Shown here: positions 34,690 to 43,863 of the stretch, piece after piece
Numbering within the stretch: the first letter of the stretch is position 1
How the letters are laid out: every line of letters starts with the position of its first letter
Assembly (NCBI RefSeq): GCF_009830285.1
Contig: NZ_WUQX01000001.1
Location: forward strand, 5,084,501-5,148,500
Reading direction: 5' to 3'
Length of the DNA stretch: 64,000 bases
Origin: Sporofaciens musculi
GTDB lineage: Bacteria > Bacillota > Clostridia > Lachnospirales > Lachnospiraceae
The notes under the pieces: generated by a model
What the model was told of the DNA's origin: nothing
The model's input: only the letters and a program-made list of their open reading frames with translations
Databases searched by the model: none
Translations under genes and position numbers: made by a program

Positions 34690-36432
34690 ATGAAAAATAA
34701 TGAGAGACTTTCTGGGATTCTGCTGCATCCAACATCCCTCCCTTCCCCTTACGGAATTGGAGACTTGGGTGAGACAGCCTACAGATTTGTGGATTTTTTG
34801 GTAAAGGCAGAACAGCATCTATGGCAGATCCTTCCCCTGACACACACAGGCTACGGTGACTCTCCGTATCAAAGTTTTTCCGCTTATGCAGGGCAGCCGC
34901 TTCTTATAAGTCCGGCACACTTGATGGAGCTTGGGCTGGTAACTGCCGCCGACCTTTTAAACGTTCCGTCCAGCGATCCAGAATCGGTTGATTACGGCTC
35001 CATCATCCCTTGGAAGCAGTCTGTATTTAAGAAGGCTTACACACATTTTATGGATGCAGGCCCGAAGCTGCTTTCGCTTCACACAGAGTTCTCAGATTTT
35101 ATACAGGAGGAGCAAGCATGGCTTGACGATTACGCTCTGTTCATGGCATGCAAATCCGCAAATAATGGGGTAAGCTGGCTTGACTGGGAGGACAAATACC
35201 GAAGGCCCACCCCTGAGTTTAAGCAAAAGCTTTGCAGCGCATTAAAGGAACAGATTGGTTTCTATCAGTTCCTACAGTTTATCTTCTATAAAGAATGGCT
35301 TGCACTGAAAGACTACGCAAATAGCCGTGGAGTAAAGATTATTGGAGATATCCCCATCTTTGTATCCATGGACAGTGCAGACGTGTGGGCGAACCAGCAC
35401 TTGTTCCAGTTGGATACCAAAGGCTACCCTCTGAAGGTTGCCGGTGTTCCTCCGGATTATTTTTCAGCTACCGGACAGTTGTGGGGGAATCCTTTGTATG
35501 ATTGGGAGGCTCATGAGAAGGAAGGCTTTTCATGGTGGATTTCACGCATCCAACACCAGCTTAAGTCCCTTGATATCCTGCGAATCGACCACTTCCGCGG
35601 CTTCGAGTCCTACTGGTCTATTCCGTATGGTGAGAAGACTGCCATCAATGGAAAATGGGTTCCCGCGCCCGGATATGAATTGTTCCGTGCGATTCAAAAG
35701 GCCCTGGGCGACGACCTTCCTATTATCGCAGAAGACCTGGGAATCATCACACCTGAGGTGGATGCGCTGCGAAGGGAATTCCGTTTCCCTGGAATGAAGG
35801 TATTGCAGTTTGCTTTCGATAACATGGGTGAGAATGATTACCTGCCTTACCGTTTTACCACTCCAGACTGCGTCTGCTATACAGGCACTCACGACAACGA
35901 TACAACCCTTGGCTGGTATCGGACTCTTAGCTCAGACTGCCAGCGCCGAATCCGTCGGTATACCCGCTGTACGGACGATGAGACAAGAATTGGGCGGGAA
36001 CTGATTGCCGCTGCACTTGGCAGCATCGCAGGATATGTGATTTTCCCCCTTCAGGATGTGCTTGGCTACGATTCTTCGGCAAGGATGAACACTCCCGGAA
36101 CCGCTTCCGGCAACTGGAGTTGGCGTTTCACAGAAGGCGCCCTTCGGGATGAGCTGGCTTTTGCACTACGGGAAGATACGATTTTATATGGAAGATATCA
36201 TATGCCAGCCCAACAGACTGACAATGAACCGGATACAAATGATGAGCTTCTAAAAGAGCATGAGGCAGAGGCAGACGCCGAAAATCAACTGGCAGACCTT
36301 GAGGCAGACATAGAAAATACACTGACAGACCTTGAGACTGTCGCAGAAGATCAACTGACAGACCTTGAGACCGTCGCAGAAAATCCGCTGGCAGCGAAGA
36401 ATCATGTCCAGACAGGAGGACCCAATAGATGA
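34690..36432 (+). CDS. malQ: 4-alpha-glucanotransferase with repetitive acidic C-terminal tail
   Basis: An amylomaltase (GH77) of about 580 residues that moves alpha-1,4-glucan segments in maltodextrin and glycogen metabolism. LSGILLHPTSLPSPYGIGDLG opens it. RIDHFRGFESYW carries the nucleophile Asp, IAEDLGIITPEV the acid/base Glu and TGTHDNDTTLGW the third carboxylate. The core ends near residue 510. Beyond it is a tail of about 70 residues, Asp/Glu/Leu-rich, built on 11-residue repeats. The ATG at 34690 has GAAGGAG in front. A TATAAT at 34642 may be its -10. The stop overlaps plsC by 4 bp. Confidence 0.93.
   Translation: MKNNERLSGILLHPTSLPSPYGIGDLGETAYRFVDFLVKAEQHLWQILPLTHTGYGDSPYQSFSAYAGQPLLISPAHLMELGLVTAADLLNVPSSDPESVDYGSIIPWKQSVFKKAYTHFMDAGPKLLSLHTEFSDFIQEEQAWLDDYALFMACKSANNGVSWLDWEDKYRRPTPEFKQKLCSALKEQIGFYQFLQFIFYKEWLALKDYANSRGVKIIGDIPIFVSMDSADVWANQHLFQLDTKGYPLKVAGVPPDYFSATGQLWGNPLYDWEAHEKEGFSWWISRIQHQLKSLDILRIDHFRGFESYWSIPYGEKTAINGKWVPAPGYELFRAIQKALGDDLPIIAEDLGIITPEVDALRREFRFPGMKVLQFAFDNMGENDYLPYRFTTPDCVCYTGTHDNDTTLGWYRTLSSDCQRRIRRYTRCTDDETRIGRELIAAALGSIAGYVIFPLQDVLGYDSSARMNTPGTASGNWSWRFTEGALRDELAFALREDTILYGRYHMPAQQTDNEPDTNDELLKEHEAEADAENQLADLEADIENTLTDLETVAEDQLTDLETVAENPLAAKNHVQTGGPNR
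36280..36394 (+). repeat. 33-bp tandem repeat in the malQ tail
   Basis: Three full 33-bp units (starting 36280, 36313, 36346) and a half unit (36379). Each begins GAAAAT/GAAGAT and codes for an 11-residue unit of the type ENxLxDLExxx. All stay in frame. Confidence 0.9.
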
Positions 36433-37175
36433 TCAGGTTTATTTTATTAGTCCTATTCCTCTTTTCGTTCCTGCTTTTCGGAATCCCAATGCTAATCATT
36501 GAATGGGCGCTTAGCAAATGCATAAAGAATTTTAACAAAGAGGCAAGCGACTACCGCAGTCTGCGGGTGGTTCAATGGGCGTTTCGGGGCCTTTTGTGGA
36601 TTACCGGAGTGGAGGTGACCGTAATCGGTGAAGAAAACGTACCGGATGAACCCGTCCTCTTTATTGCTAACCACAGAAGCTATTTTGATATCCTGCTGAC
36701 CTATTCCCGCTGTAAGCGGTTGACCGGATATGTGGCCAAAAAGGAGATGCTGCGCTACCCCATCCTTCGTGACTGGATGAAACGACTGTACTGTCTCTTT
36801 TTGGACCGCGATAATCCCAAGGAGGGCTTAAAAAGTATACTGGAAGCAATCGATCACGTAAAAAGGGGGATCTCCATCTGCATTTTTCCGGAGGGAACCC
36901 GAAACGACGGCGAAGAACTTAGTATGCTCCCCTTTCACAGCGGCTCCTTTAAGATTGCGGAAAAATCCGGATGTGCTATTGTGCCAATCAGCCTGAACAA
37001 CACTCACACCATGTTTGAGCAGCACATCCCAAGAATAGAAAAGACCCATGTTGTAATTGAATACGGCAAACCCATTTATCCAAAGGAGCTGGATAAGGAA
37101 ACCCGCAAGCGAATCGCACCATATTGCCAGGAGATTATCCAGGAAACCATTAACCGTAATCAGGCGTTAGTGTAA
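36429..37175 (+). CDS. plsC: 1-acyl-sn-glycerol-3-phosphate acyltransferase
   Basis: A 248-residue membrane enzyme that makes phosphatidic acid. The N-terminal membrane helix (about 3-28) is followed by the acyltransferase motif NHRSYFD (HxxxxD, near 81-87), motif III FPEGTRND near 155 and IVPISLNNT. The start overlaps the malQ stop (ATGA), so the genes are coupled although the pathways differ. All catalytic residues are present. Confidence 0.93.
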   Translation: MIRFILLVLFLFSFLLFGIPMLIIEWALSKCIKNFNKEASDYRSLRVVQWAFRGLLWITGVEVTVIGEENVPDEPVLFIANHRSYFDILLTYSRCKRLTGYVAKKEMLRYPILRDWMKRLYCLFLDRDNPKEGLKSILEAIDHVKRGISICIFPEGTRNDGEELSMLPFHSGSFKIAEKSGCAIVPISLNNTHTMFEQHIPRIEKTHVVIEYGKPIYPKELDKETRKRIAPYCQEIIQETINRNQALV

Positions 37176-37203
37176 TTGACCCCTTTATCAAAAGATTCAG
37201 CAT

Positions 37204-37232
37204 TTTACATTTAGTCATACAAGTGCTATAAT
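37204..37232 (+). promoter_or_regulatory. Sigma-A-type promoter of pncB-ddl-murF
   Basis: TTTACA, 17 nt, TATAAT, about 65 bp before the pncB start. The leader contains a short hairpin (GCGGT...ACCGC, 37253-37269) before AAAGGAG. Confidence 0.75.
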
Positions 37233-37298
37233 AGAACAAATTCTATTCACATGCGGTTTGGAACACCGCTTAACAACCAAAGGAGCAAAAGCAGAGAG

Positions 37299-38753
37299 AT
37301 GAACAGACAAGATTTAACTTTGCTGACGGACCTGTACGAATTGACCATGATGCAGGGGTATTATGCGAAGGGCCAGCATGAAAAGGTTATATTCGACGTA
37401 TTTTTCCGGCAGAATCCGTGTAAGAACGGATACTCGGTCTGCGCAGGACTTGAACAGGTCATCCAGTATATCAAGAACCTAAATTTTACCTATGAGGACG
37501 TGGACTATCTGAGGGGACTTGGCATATTCAGCGAAGATTTTCTACAGTATTTGAGCGGTTTTCATTTTAGCGGCGATATTTATGCCATTCCGGAGGGAAC
37601 AGTGGTATTCCCTAAGGAGCCTTTATTGAAAGTAATTGCCCCCATCATGGAGGCGCAGCTTGTGGAGACTGCAATCCTAAACATCATTAACCACCAGTCG
37701 CTTATTGCAACCAAGACGTCGCGTATCGTATTTGCTGCCTCCGGAGACGGAATCATGGAGTTTGGACTGAGGCGGGCACAAGGGCCGGACGCGGGCTTAT
37801 ACGGCGCCCGCGCGGCAATCATTGGAGGCTGCGTAGGGACTTCCAACGTTCTGGCAGGACGTCTCTTTGACGTCCCTGTAATGGGGACTCATGCCCATAG
37901 TTGGATTATGAGCTTTCCGGATGAATACACGGCATTTAAGACCTATGCTCAGATGTATCCGGACAACTGTACTCTTCTTGTGGACACCTACGACACTTTA
38001 AAGTCCGGAGTTCCTAACGCAATCCGTGTATTCCAGGAATTCCGTGACTCAGGGAGGACATTTAAAAAATATGGAATCCGCCTGGACAGCGGTGATCTTG
38101 CCTATCTGTCTAAGGAGGCCAGGAAGATGCTGGATGCCGCCGGTTTTTTGGATGCGTCCATCTGCGCATCTAATGACCTGGATGAATATCTCCTGCATGA
38201 CTTAAAGATGCAGGGCGCTGCCATCGACTCCTGGGGAGTGGGAACGAATCTTATTACCTCCAAGGACAATCCGTCCTTCGGTGGTGTTTACAAACTCGCA
38301 GCCATCCAGAACAAGGAGGGTACTTTCGTCCCCAAGATAAAAATTTCTGAAAACACAGAGAAAATTACAAATCCTGGTAACAAAACCATTTTCAGAATCT
38401 ATGATAAAACAACAGGAAAGGTAAAGGCAGACCTCATCTCCTTTGCAGACGAGACTTTTGATACGAATGAGGATATGCTTCTGTTTGACCCCATCGAGAC
38501 ATGGAAAAAGACAAAGCTTACAGGCGGGTCTTATACCATGCGCGAGATTCTTGTACCTGTCTTCAAAAATGGAGAATGTATTTACAAGTCTCCTTCTGTG
38601 ACCGAGATTGCAGACTATTGCAGACAGGAGAAGAAGACGCTGTGGGATGAGACGAAGCGTCTGTTCTATCCTCACCAGGTCTATGTAGACCTATCGCCAA
38701 AACTTTACGAAGTGAAGAAGGCTCTGCTGAATCAGATGAGCATTACCGAATAA
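37299..38753 (+). CDS. pncB: Nicotinate phosphoribosyltransferase
   Basis: A 484-residue enzyme that joins nicotinate and PRPP to make nicotinate mononucleotide in NAD salvage. It opens DLTLLTDLYELTMMQGY. EFGLRRAQGPDAG, GTHAHSWIMSF and VDTYDTLKSGVPNAI are the conserved active-site segments, and RLDSGDLAYLSK the PRPP region. The start at 37299 agrees with the family N-terminus. It leads a likely transcript with ddl and murF, 15 bp before ddl. Confidence 0.95.
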   Translation: MNRQDLTLLTDLYELTMMQGYYAKGQHEKVIFDVFFRQNPCKNGYSVCAGLEQVIQYIKNLNFTYEDVDYLRGLGIFSEDFLQYLSGFHFSGDIYAIPEGTVVFPKEPLLKVIAPIMEAQLVETAILNIINHQSLIATKTSRIVFAASGDGIMEFGLRRAQGPDAGLYGARAAIIGGCVGTSNVLAGRLFDVPVMGTHAHSWIMSFPDEYTAFKTYAQMYPDNCTLLVDTYDTLKSGVPNAIRVFQEFRDSGRTFKKYGIRLDSGDLAYLSKEARKMLDAAGFLDASICASNDLDEYLLHDLKMQGAAIDSWGVGTNLITSKDNPSFGGVYKLAAIQNKEGTFVPKIKISENTEKITNPGNKTIFRIYDKTTGKVKADLISFADETFDTNEDMLLFDPIETWKKTKLTGGSYTMREILVPVFKNGECIYKSPSVTEIADYCRQEKKTLWDETKRLFYPHQVYVDLSPKLYEVKKALLNQMSITE

Positions 38754-38768
38754 AAGGAGATATTTTCT

Positions 38769-39878
38769 ATGAAGATAATTGTATTAGCAGGCGGACTAAG
38801 TCCAGAACGTGACGTATCCCTGACCTCCGGCGCCGGAATCTGTAGGACTCTGCGTGAAAAAGGGCATCAGGCATTTTTGATGGATGTATTTTTCGGGTAT
38901 CCCTATGACGCCGATAAACTTGAGGAAGTGTTCGACCTTCCAGGTTATGGGCTTGAGATTGCAGATGGCATTAAGACCACAGCCCCAGACCTAAAGGCGC
39001 TTCAAAAGTCCCGTCCGGACCAGTCTGACAGCCTGATTGGTCCCAATGTAATTGAGCTCTGCCAGATGGCGGACATTACTTTCATGGGGCTTCACGGCTC
39101 GATTGGGGAGGACGGTAAACTGCAGGCTACTTTTGACGTTCTTGGCATCCGCTATACCGGCCCCAACGCCCTTGGCTGCTCCCTGTCCATGAATAAACTT
39201 GTGGCAAAGCAGATTTTCAAGATGTCCGGCGTACCCACGCCAAGAGGCACCTCCCTTACGAGAAAGACCAAGGATACGCCCCTTTCAGAGCTGGGCTACT
39301 ATCTGCCACTTGTCATCAAGCCATGCGCCAGCGGCTCAAGTATTGGAGTCTATATCGTACATACGGAAGACGAATACAAGGATGCCATACATAAATCTTT
39401 TGACATTGACAGGGAAGATGAAGTTGTGATTGAACCCTATATCAAGGGACGTGAATTTGCCTGCGGCATTATTGCAGGAAAAGCGCTTCCTCTGGTGGAG
39501 ATTATTCCAAAGAATGACTTTTTCAACTATGAAAATAAATACCAGGACGGCGGCGCTCAGGAAATCTGTCCTCCTAAGTCTATTGATACAATGACTCAGC
39601 AGAAGATTCAGCGTGCAGGAGAGGCGGCTTTTGAGGCCCTTCGGATGGATGTTTACTCACGAGCTGATTTTATCGTTGACGATGAGGACAATAGCTTCTA
39701 CTGTTTGGAGGTCAATGCCCTGCCCGGAATGACTCCGGCAAGTCTGCTTCCAAAAGCGGCGAAAGCTGACGGACTGGAATATGACGCCCTGTGCGAACGG
39801 ATTATTGAGGAGTCTTTGTTGTCACGATACGGCAAGGCCCACATTACGGAATATAAAAATGAAAATACAGAGGCCTAA
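38769..39878 (+). CDS. ddl: D-alanine--D-alanine ligase
   Basis: A 369-residue ATP-grasp enzyme that makes the D-Ala-D-Ala dipeptide for peptidoglycan. IIVLAGGLSPERDVSLTSG opens it. GLHGSIGEDGKLQA, LVIKPCASGSSIGV and LEVNALPGMTPASLLPKAA are the substrate, ATP and metal segments. It lies 14 bp before murF, which uses its product. The resistance type (D-Lac or D-Ser) cannot be judged, but nothing suggests a van-type ligase. Confidence 0.93.
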   Translation: MKIIVLAGGLSPERDVSLTSGAGICRTLREKGHQAFLMDVFFGYPYDADKLEEVFDLPGYGLEIADGIKTTAPDLKALQKSRPDQSDSLIGPNVIELCQMADITFMGLHGSIGEDGKLQATFDVLGIRYTGPNALGCSLSMNKLVAKQIFKMSGVPTPRGTSLTRKTKDTPLSELGYYLPLVIKPCASGSSIGVYIVHTEDEYKDAIHKSFDIDREDEVVIEPYIKGREFACGIIAGKALPLVEIIPKNDFFNYENKYQDGGAQEICPPKSIDTMTQQKIQRAGEAAFEALRMDVYSRADFIVDDEDNSFYCLEVNALPGMTPASLLPKAAKADGLEYDALCERIIEESLLSRYGKAHITEYKNENTEA

Positions 39879-39892
39879 GGAGGCGTTATCAT

Positions 39893-41266
39893 ATGAAAAA
39901 CCTTACGCTTGAAAATATTACAAAAGCCTGTCAGGGAATTTATCACGGGGATGAAAGTCTCTATGGCAGGGAAGTAGAGGGAGTCGTGATTGACAGCCGG
40001 AAGGTAAAGCCCAACTATCTTTTTGTGGCCATCGACGGGGTCAAGGTCAACGCCCACAAATTTATCCCTGATACAATCAAAGCCGGCGCCCTCTGCGTGG
40101 TTTCCCATGAGGACCTGGGCGAAACGGATTTTCCTTACATCCTTGTGGAATCCACGGGACAGGCGCTGCTGGACATCGCAAAGCTGTATCGTGATTCATT
40201 TGATATCAAGGTGGTAGGCATTACAGGCAGCGCTGGAAAGACGAGCACCAAGGAAATGATTGCCTCTGTTGCCGCACAGAAATACTGCGTCCATAAGACT
40301 CTGGGGAATTTCAACAATGAGTGGGGGCTTCCCATCACTATTTTCGGACTGGAGGAAGGACATCAGGTGGCAGTTCTTGAGATGGGCGTCAATCATTTTG
40401 GAGAAATGCGCCGTCTTTCTTCTGTGGCAAGTCCAGATATCTGCGTGATTACCAATATTGGTGTGGCTCATCTGGAATTTTTTAAGACGCGGGAGGGAAT
40501 TTTCCGCGAAAAGACACAGATGATTCAGGATATGAAGAACGGCGGCACTATTATTTTAAACGGAGACGACGACCTCCTGTCACAGACTGCTCCCATTAAA
40601 GGGGTAAGTCCGATTTTCTTTGGCATGGGGAATGAGAATTCTTTTTATGCCGACCATATTAAGCCGCTGGGTCTTAAGGGAACTGCATGTACCATCTATC
40701 TTCCGGATGATACTTCCTTTGAGTGTGTTGTTCCTCTGCCTGGAATCCATATGGTTTCCAATGCCCTTGCAGGCGCGGCCGTAGGCTGTACTCTTGGTCT
40801 TACACCAGAGGAGATTAAGGCAGGGATTGAAGGACTTCCTTCCATTGCAGGACGCAACAATATAATTAAGACTGACCGGCTGATTATTCTGGATGACTGT
40901 TATAACGCGAATCCAGTATCCATGAAGGCTTCGATTGATGTACTGGATATGGCGATCGGGCGCAAGGTTGCTGTTCTTGGCGATATGGGGGAGCTGGGCG
41001 AGCATACAGGCGAATTACACAAGGAAGTCGGTGAGTACGCCGCAAAGAAGGGGATTGACCTTGTATGCGGAATCGGGCCGATTTCCAAAGAGCTGGTAGA
41101 GGGAGCGGCAAGGGGCGGCGACGCCACAAAAGGGGTCTGGTTTGAGACAAAGGCTGACTTCCTGGCCGCTATGGGCACCCTTTTGAAAAAGGGGGATAAT
41201 ATCCTTGTCAAAGCCTCCCATGGGATGCAGTTTACGGAGATTGTAGAGGCCCTTCAGGCGATATAG
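39893..41266 (+). CDS. murF: UDP-N-acetylmuramoyl-tripeptide--D-alanyl-D-alanine ligase
   Basis: A 457-residue Mur ligase that adds D-Ala-D-Ala to the UDP-MurNAc tripeptide in the cytosol. The ATP loop is GSAGKTSTKEM (near 107-117). NFNNEWGLP and LEMGVNHFGEM follow, then NIGVAHLEFF and DDCYNANPVSMKASID in the C-terminal part. It follows ddl directly, giving two consecutive steps of one pathway, and is closed by a terminator. Confidence 0.96.
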   Translation: MKNLTLENITKACQGIYHGDESLYGREVEGVVIDSRKVKPNYLFVAIDGVKVNAHKFIPDTIKAGALCVVSHEDLGETDFPYILVESTGQALLDIAKLYRDSFDIKVVGITGSAGKTSTKEMIASVAAQKYCVHKTLGNFNNEWGLPITIFGLEEGHQVAVLEMGVNHFGEMRRLSSVASPDICVITNIGVAHLEFFKTREGIFREKTQMIQDMKNGGTIILNGDDDLLSQTAPIKGVSPIFFGMGNENSFYADHIKPLGLKGTACTIYLPDDTSFECVVPLPGIHMVSNALAGAAVGCTLGLTPEEIKAGIEGLPSIAGRNNIIKTDRLIILDDCYNANPVSMKASIDVLDMAIGRKVAVLGDMGELGEHTGELHKEVGEYAAKKGIDLVCGIGPISKELVEGAARGGDATKGVWFETKADFLAAMGTLLKKGDNILVKASHGMQFTEIVEALQAI

Positions 41267-41274
41267 AAAAATGT

Positions 41275-41326
41275 AATACTGGCAGGCGGATTTCCTTATG
41301 GGACTGTCCACTTGCCAGTATTTTTT
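41275..41326 (+). terminator. Terminator after murF
   Basis: AATACTGGCA and TGCCAGTATT form a perfect 10-bp stem with a 28-nt loop and are followed by a T6 run. The convergent radical SAM gene begins about 40 bp further. Confidence 0.85.
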
Positions 41327-41365
41327 GCTTCGTTGATGGTCGGGCCGCCAAACAAGCGGCTTCTC

Positions 41366-42274
41366 CTACACTCCCTCTCCATCAAACTCCGGTATAAAGC
41401 TCTGGCGCGCTGCTTTCCCCTCCTGTATATAGCCACATTCCACTCCAAGCTCTAGGGCATAGTCCACAACCTTCTCATACTCTCTTTTCGTCACCCTCCG
41501 ACCAAGAAGGGCATGATTTTCTACCTGGGACATAGGTGTATACTGATTCATAATGCTAATCAGAATACGGTTCCCATAAGTATTGTACAGATACCGGATT
41601 ACTTCTTTAGAATTCTTAACATGCCCCGGCATCACCAGATGACGTACAACCACTCCTCTTTGCAGCAGTCCCGTCGTCTCGTCCATCTTGAATTCTCCTG
41701 TCTGGGACACCATTTCTTCCAACGCCTGCTTTGCATACACCGGATAATCCGGCGCCTGTGAATACTCCCCAGCAAGCCTCTCATCCATATATTTAAAATC
41801 CGGCAGATAGATATCTACATAGCCCTTCAGCATCCGCAGCGTATCCACCCTCTCATACCCGCTGGTATTATACACAATCGGAATATTCAGGCCCTGCCCT
41901 TTCGCCAGATTAAGCGCCTCTATGATCTGGGGTACGTAATGAGTGGGCGTCACAAGGTTAATATTGTTAGCCCCCTGACCCTGCAATTCGAGAAAAATCT
42001 CTGACAGCCTTCCCACAGAAATCACTTTTCCTGCTTTTGCCTGGGAAATATTGTGATTCTGGCAGAAAATACAGCCCAGATTACAACCGGAAAAAAATAC
42101 TGTGCCTGAACCAGCCTTACCAGAAATACATTCCTCCTCCCACATATGCAGAGCTGCTCTTGCAGCCACAAGCTCTGCGGTCTCCCTGCAGTATCCAATA
42201 CGCCCTGCCAGACGATTGGCATGGCACATTCTTGGACACAAAACACAGTCAGCCATACAGGTCATCTTCTTCAT
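41366..42274 (-). CDS. Radical SAM protein of the PflA-like activating type
   Basis: A 302-residue iron-sulfur enzyme. The radical SAM cluster motif is CNLGCIFC (near 67-74). An N-terminal cysteine set, MADCVLCPRMCHANR, with a further Cys in GYC, suggests a second cluster like those in the AmmeMemoRadiSam/PflX group. PTHYVPQIIEAL and DIYLPDFKY fit that group. No glycyl radical enzyme is near, so the target is unknown. The start at 42274 has GGAGGTG before it and leaves 20 bp from the GH32 stop. Confidence 0.85.
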   Translation of the reverse strand: MKKMTCMADCVLCPRMCHANRLAGRIGYCRETAELVAARAALHMWEEECISGKAGSGTVFFSGCNLGCIFCQNHNISQAKAGKVISVGRLSEIFLELQGQGANNINLVTPTHYVPQIIEALNLAKGQGLNIPIVYNTSGYERVDTLRMLKGYVDIYLPDFKYMDERLAGEYSQAPDYPVYAKQALEEMVSQTGEFKMDETTGLLQRGVVVRHLVMPGHVKNSKEVIRYLYNTYGNRILISIMNQYTPMSQVENHALLGRRVTKREYEKVVDYALELGVECGYIQEGKAARQSFIPEFDGEGV

Positions 42275-42294
42275 CCGACACCTCCCAGATACGC

Positions 42295-43647
42295 TCATTC
42301 ACCCACATACACATGGTCTACCCTTCCCTTGACTTCATCTCCCAATCCATACACCACATGGCTTAGCACATACTGGCCCTCATTAATGAATACTTCCAGC
42401 AGATTACCGTCCACAAATATATCCAGCTCGCATCTGCCTCCAAGCTTCGGCGTGCTTCCTGTCAGACGATACCCTCGAAGTTTGCCGTACACCTTGCTTC
42501 TGTCTGCCCTGACGGTATCCTCCCATAGCCAGAGGCGATAACCGCCGATATCCAGACTCTCCCCTTCTTTAAGCCTCGCCCTTAGACGGTATGGCACAGC
42601 GCGGCCATTCTCCCTGGGAATACTGATCCTGCCGTCATTTAACTCCTCTTTTGGAATCTCCCTCTCAAAATATCGGTCAACCTCTGGATGTATCCGAAAA
42701 TAAATCTGTCCCTCCACAACCTCCACCACTCTCGGCAGACACATCATACCGTTCCATGGTTTCTCCCCGCCATTCTCCACGGCTTTTGGCATCCGCATCC
42801 ACCCAATCATCACCCGTCTGCCTTCTTTATCAACATTGGTCTGAGGTGCATACAAATCCATTCCGTAATCAACCAGCCTGCTCTCCCCTATCAGGCACAT
42901 ATCACACGTAACCGTTGAAAACTGTGCCAATCCACAGACTGCGTAATGGGCATACTCCAATCCGTCTTGCGCTGCATACATGGGCGAACCCATAAAAACA
43001 TAACTGCCGTTCACTTGAAAGATATCCGGACACTCCAGAATCTTCCCGAACTGCTCGCTTTGATATTGGTTTGCATATTCCCAGTTTTTCGCGTCCCTGC
43101 TCCGAAAGAATAACACACGCCCTTCCTGTTCTTCATAAGTACTTCCAAGGGCCATATAATAACAGTCTTTGTCCTGCCACACCTTAGGGTCCCTTGTATG
43201 GGTCCGGTTTGCAATCTTCTCATCCATAATAACCGGAATAATCTTCTTCTTATCCTTCCAGTTGTCAAACCTATCCCCATCCTTTGACACAATCATAGTC
43301 TGGCACGTCTCATATCGGTCCTTATACGCAGTATGAATATTCTCCTCATCTGTCTCCAGATATCTCACCCCTGAATAATACAGGTATAACTTTCCATCCT
43401 TCTCAATGGCGCTTCCGGAAAACACTCCATTTTGGTCATACGCCTTTGTGGGGAAAAGCGCAATCCCCAGATGCTCCCAATGAATTAGGTCTTCACTCAC
43501 AGCATGACCCCAGTGCATGGTTCCCCATACCGGCGCATATGGAAAATACTGATAAAACAAGTGATATTTTCCTTTAAAGTAAATAAATCCATTGGGATCA
43601 TTTATCCAGTTTCCCGGAGCCTTCAAATGTAATATATCTTTTTTCAT
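42295..43647 (-). CDS. Intracellular GH32 beta-fructosidase (sucrose-6-phosphate hydrolase type)
   Basis: A 450-residue glycosidase without signal peptide. The nucleophile Asp is in WINDPNG (near 15), the transition-state RDP in HTRDPKVW and the acid/base Glu in LECPDIF. The C-terminal beta-sandwich module is present. It cleaves beta-fructosyl bonds of sucrose or short fructans after uptake by the neighbouring ABC transporter. The ATG at 43647 is better spaced from GAGGG than the GTG at 43656. It has its own promoter beyond the terminator of the permease operon. Confidence 0.92.
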   Translation of the reverse strand: MKKDILHLKAPGNWINDPNGFIYFKGKYHLFYQYFPYAPVWGTMHWGHAVSEDLIHWEHLGIALFPTKAYDQNGVFSGSAIEKDGKLYLYYSGVRYLETDEENIHTAYKDRYETCQTMIVSKDGDRFDNWKDKKKIIPVIMDEKIANRTHTRDPKVWQDKDCYYMALGSTYEEQEGRVLFFRSRDAKNWEYANQYQSEQFGKILECPDIFQVNGSYVFMGSPMYAAQDGLEYAHYAVCGLAQFSTVTCDMCLIGESRLVDYGMDLYAPQTNVDKEGRRVMIGWMRMPKAVENGGEKPWNGMMCLPRVVEVVEGQIYFRIHPEVDRYFEREIPKEELNDGRISIPRENGRAVPYRLRARLKEGESLDIGGYRLWLWEDTVRADRSKVYGKLRGYRLTGSTPKLGGRCELDIFVDGNLLEVFINEGQYVLSHVVYGLGDEVKGRVDHVYVGE

Positions 43648-43723
43648 ATAAAACACACCCTCTTCTATAAATTATCCCGCCTATGGGTTACCGTCAGATT
43701 CCGAAATCATTTTTTACGATATT

Positions 43724-43752
43724 ATTATACTCTTTCTTTTTCCGTCCTACAA
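43724..43752 (-). promoter_or_regulatory. Promoter of the GH32 gene
   Basis: On the minus strand TTGTAG, 17 nt, TATAAT, about 75 bp before the GH32 start. No ACCGGT-type operator is seen beside it, so it may be expressed apart from the transporter operon. Confidence 0.6.
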
Positions 43753-43822
43753 GATATGCTCCCGCCTCATCTTCTTTGGCTTCCCTTTTTTTCAAGATCA
43801 TCGGTCCTTTTGTAAAGCCGAA

Positions 43823-43848
43823 AAAGAGGGCGTCTTTTGCCCTCTTTT
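43823..43848 (-). terminator. Terminator after the ABC permease operon
   Basis: AAAGAGGGC pairs with GCCCTCTTT around a 7-nt loop, followed on the minus strand by a T-run. It lies about 15 bp beyond the second permease. Confidence 0.8.
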
Positions 43849-43863
43849 CAAATCCTATCTTAT

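Noticed and set aside
36128..36538. Antisense frame over the malQ tail
   Set aside because: Its repeats are only the mirror of the 33-bp repeats in malQ; no start signal.
37245..37290. Riboswitch before pncB
   Set aside because: Only one short hairpin of 5 bp is visible; no known NAD-linked riboswitch structure could be drawn.
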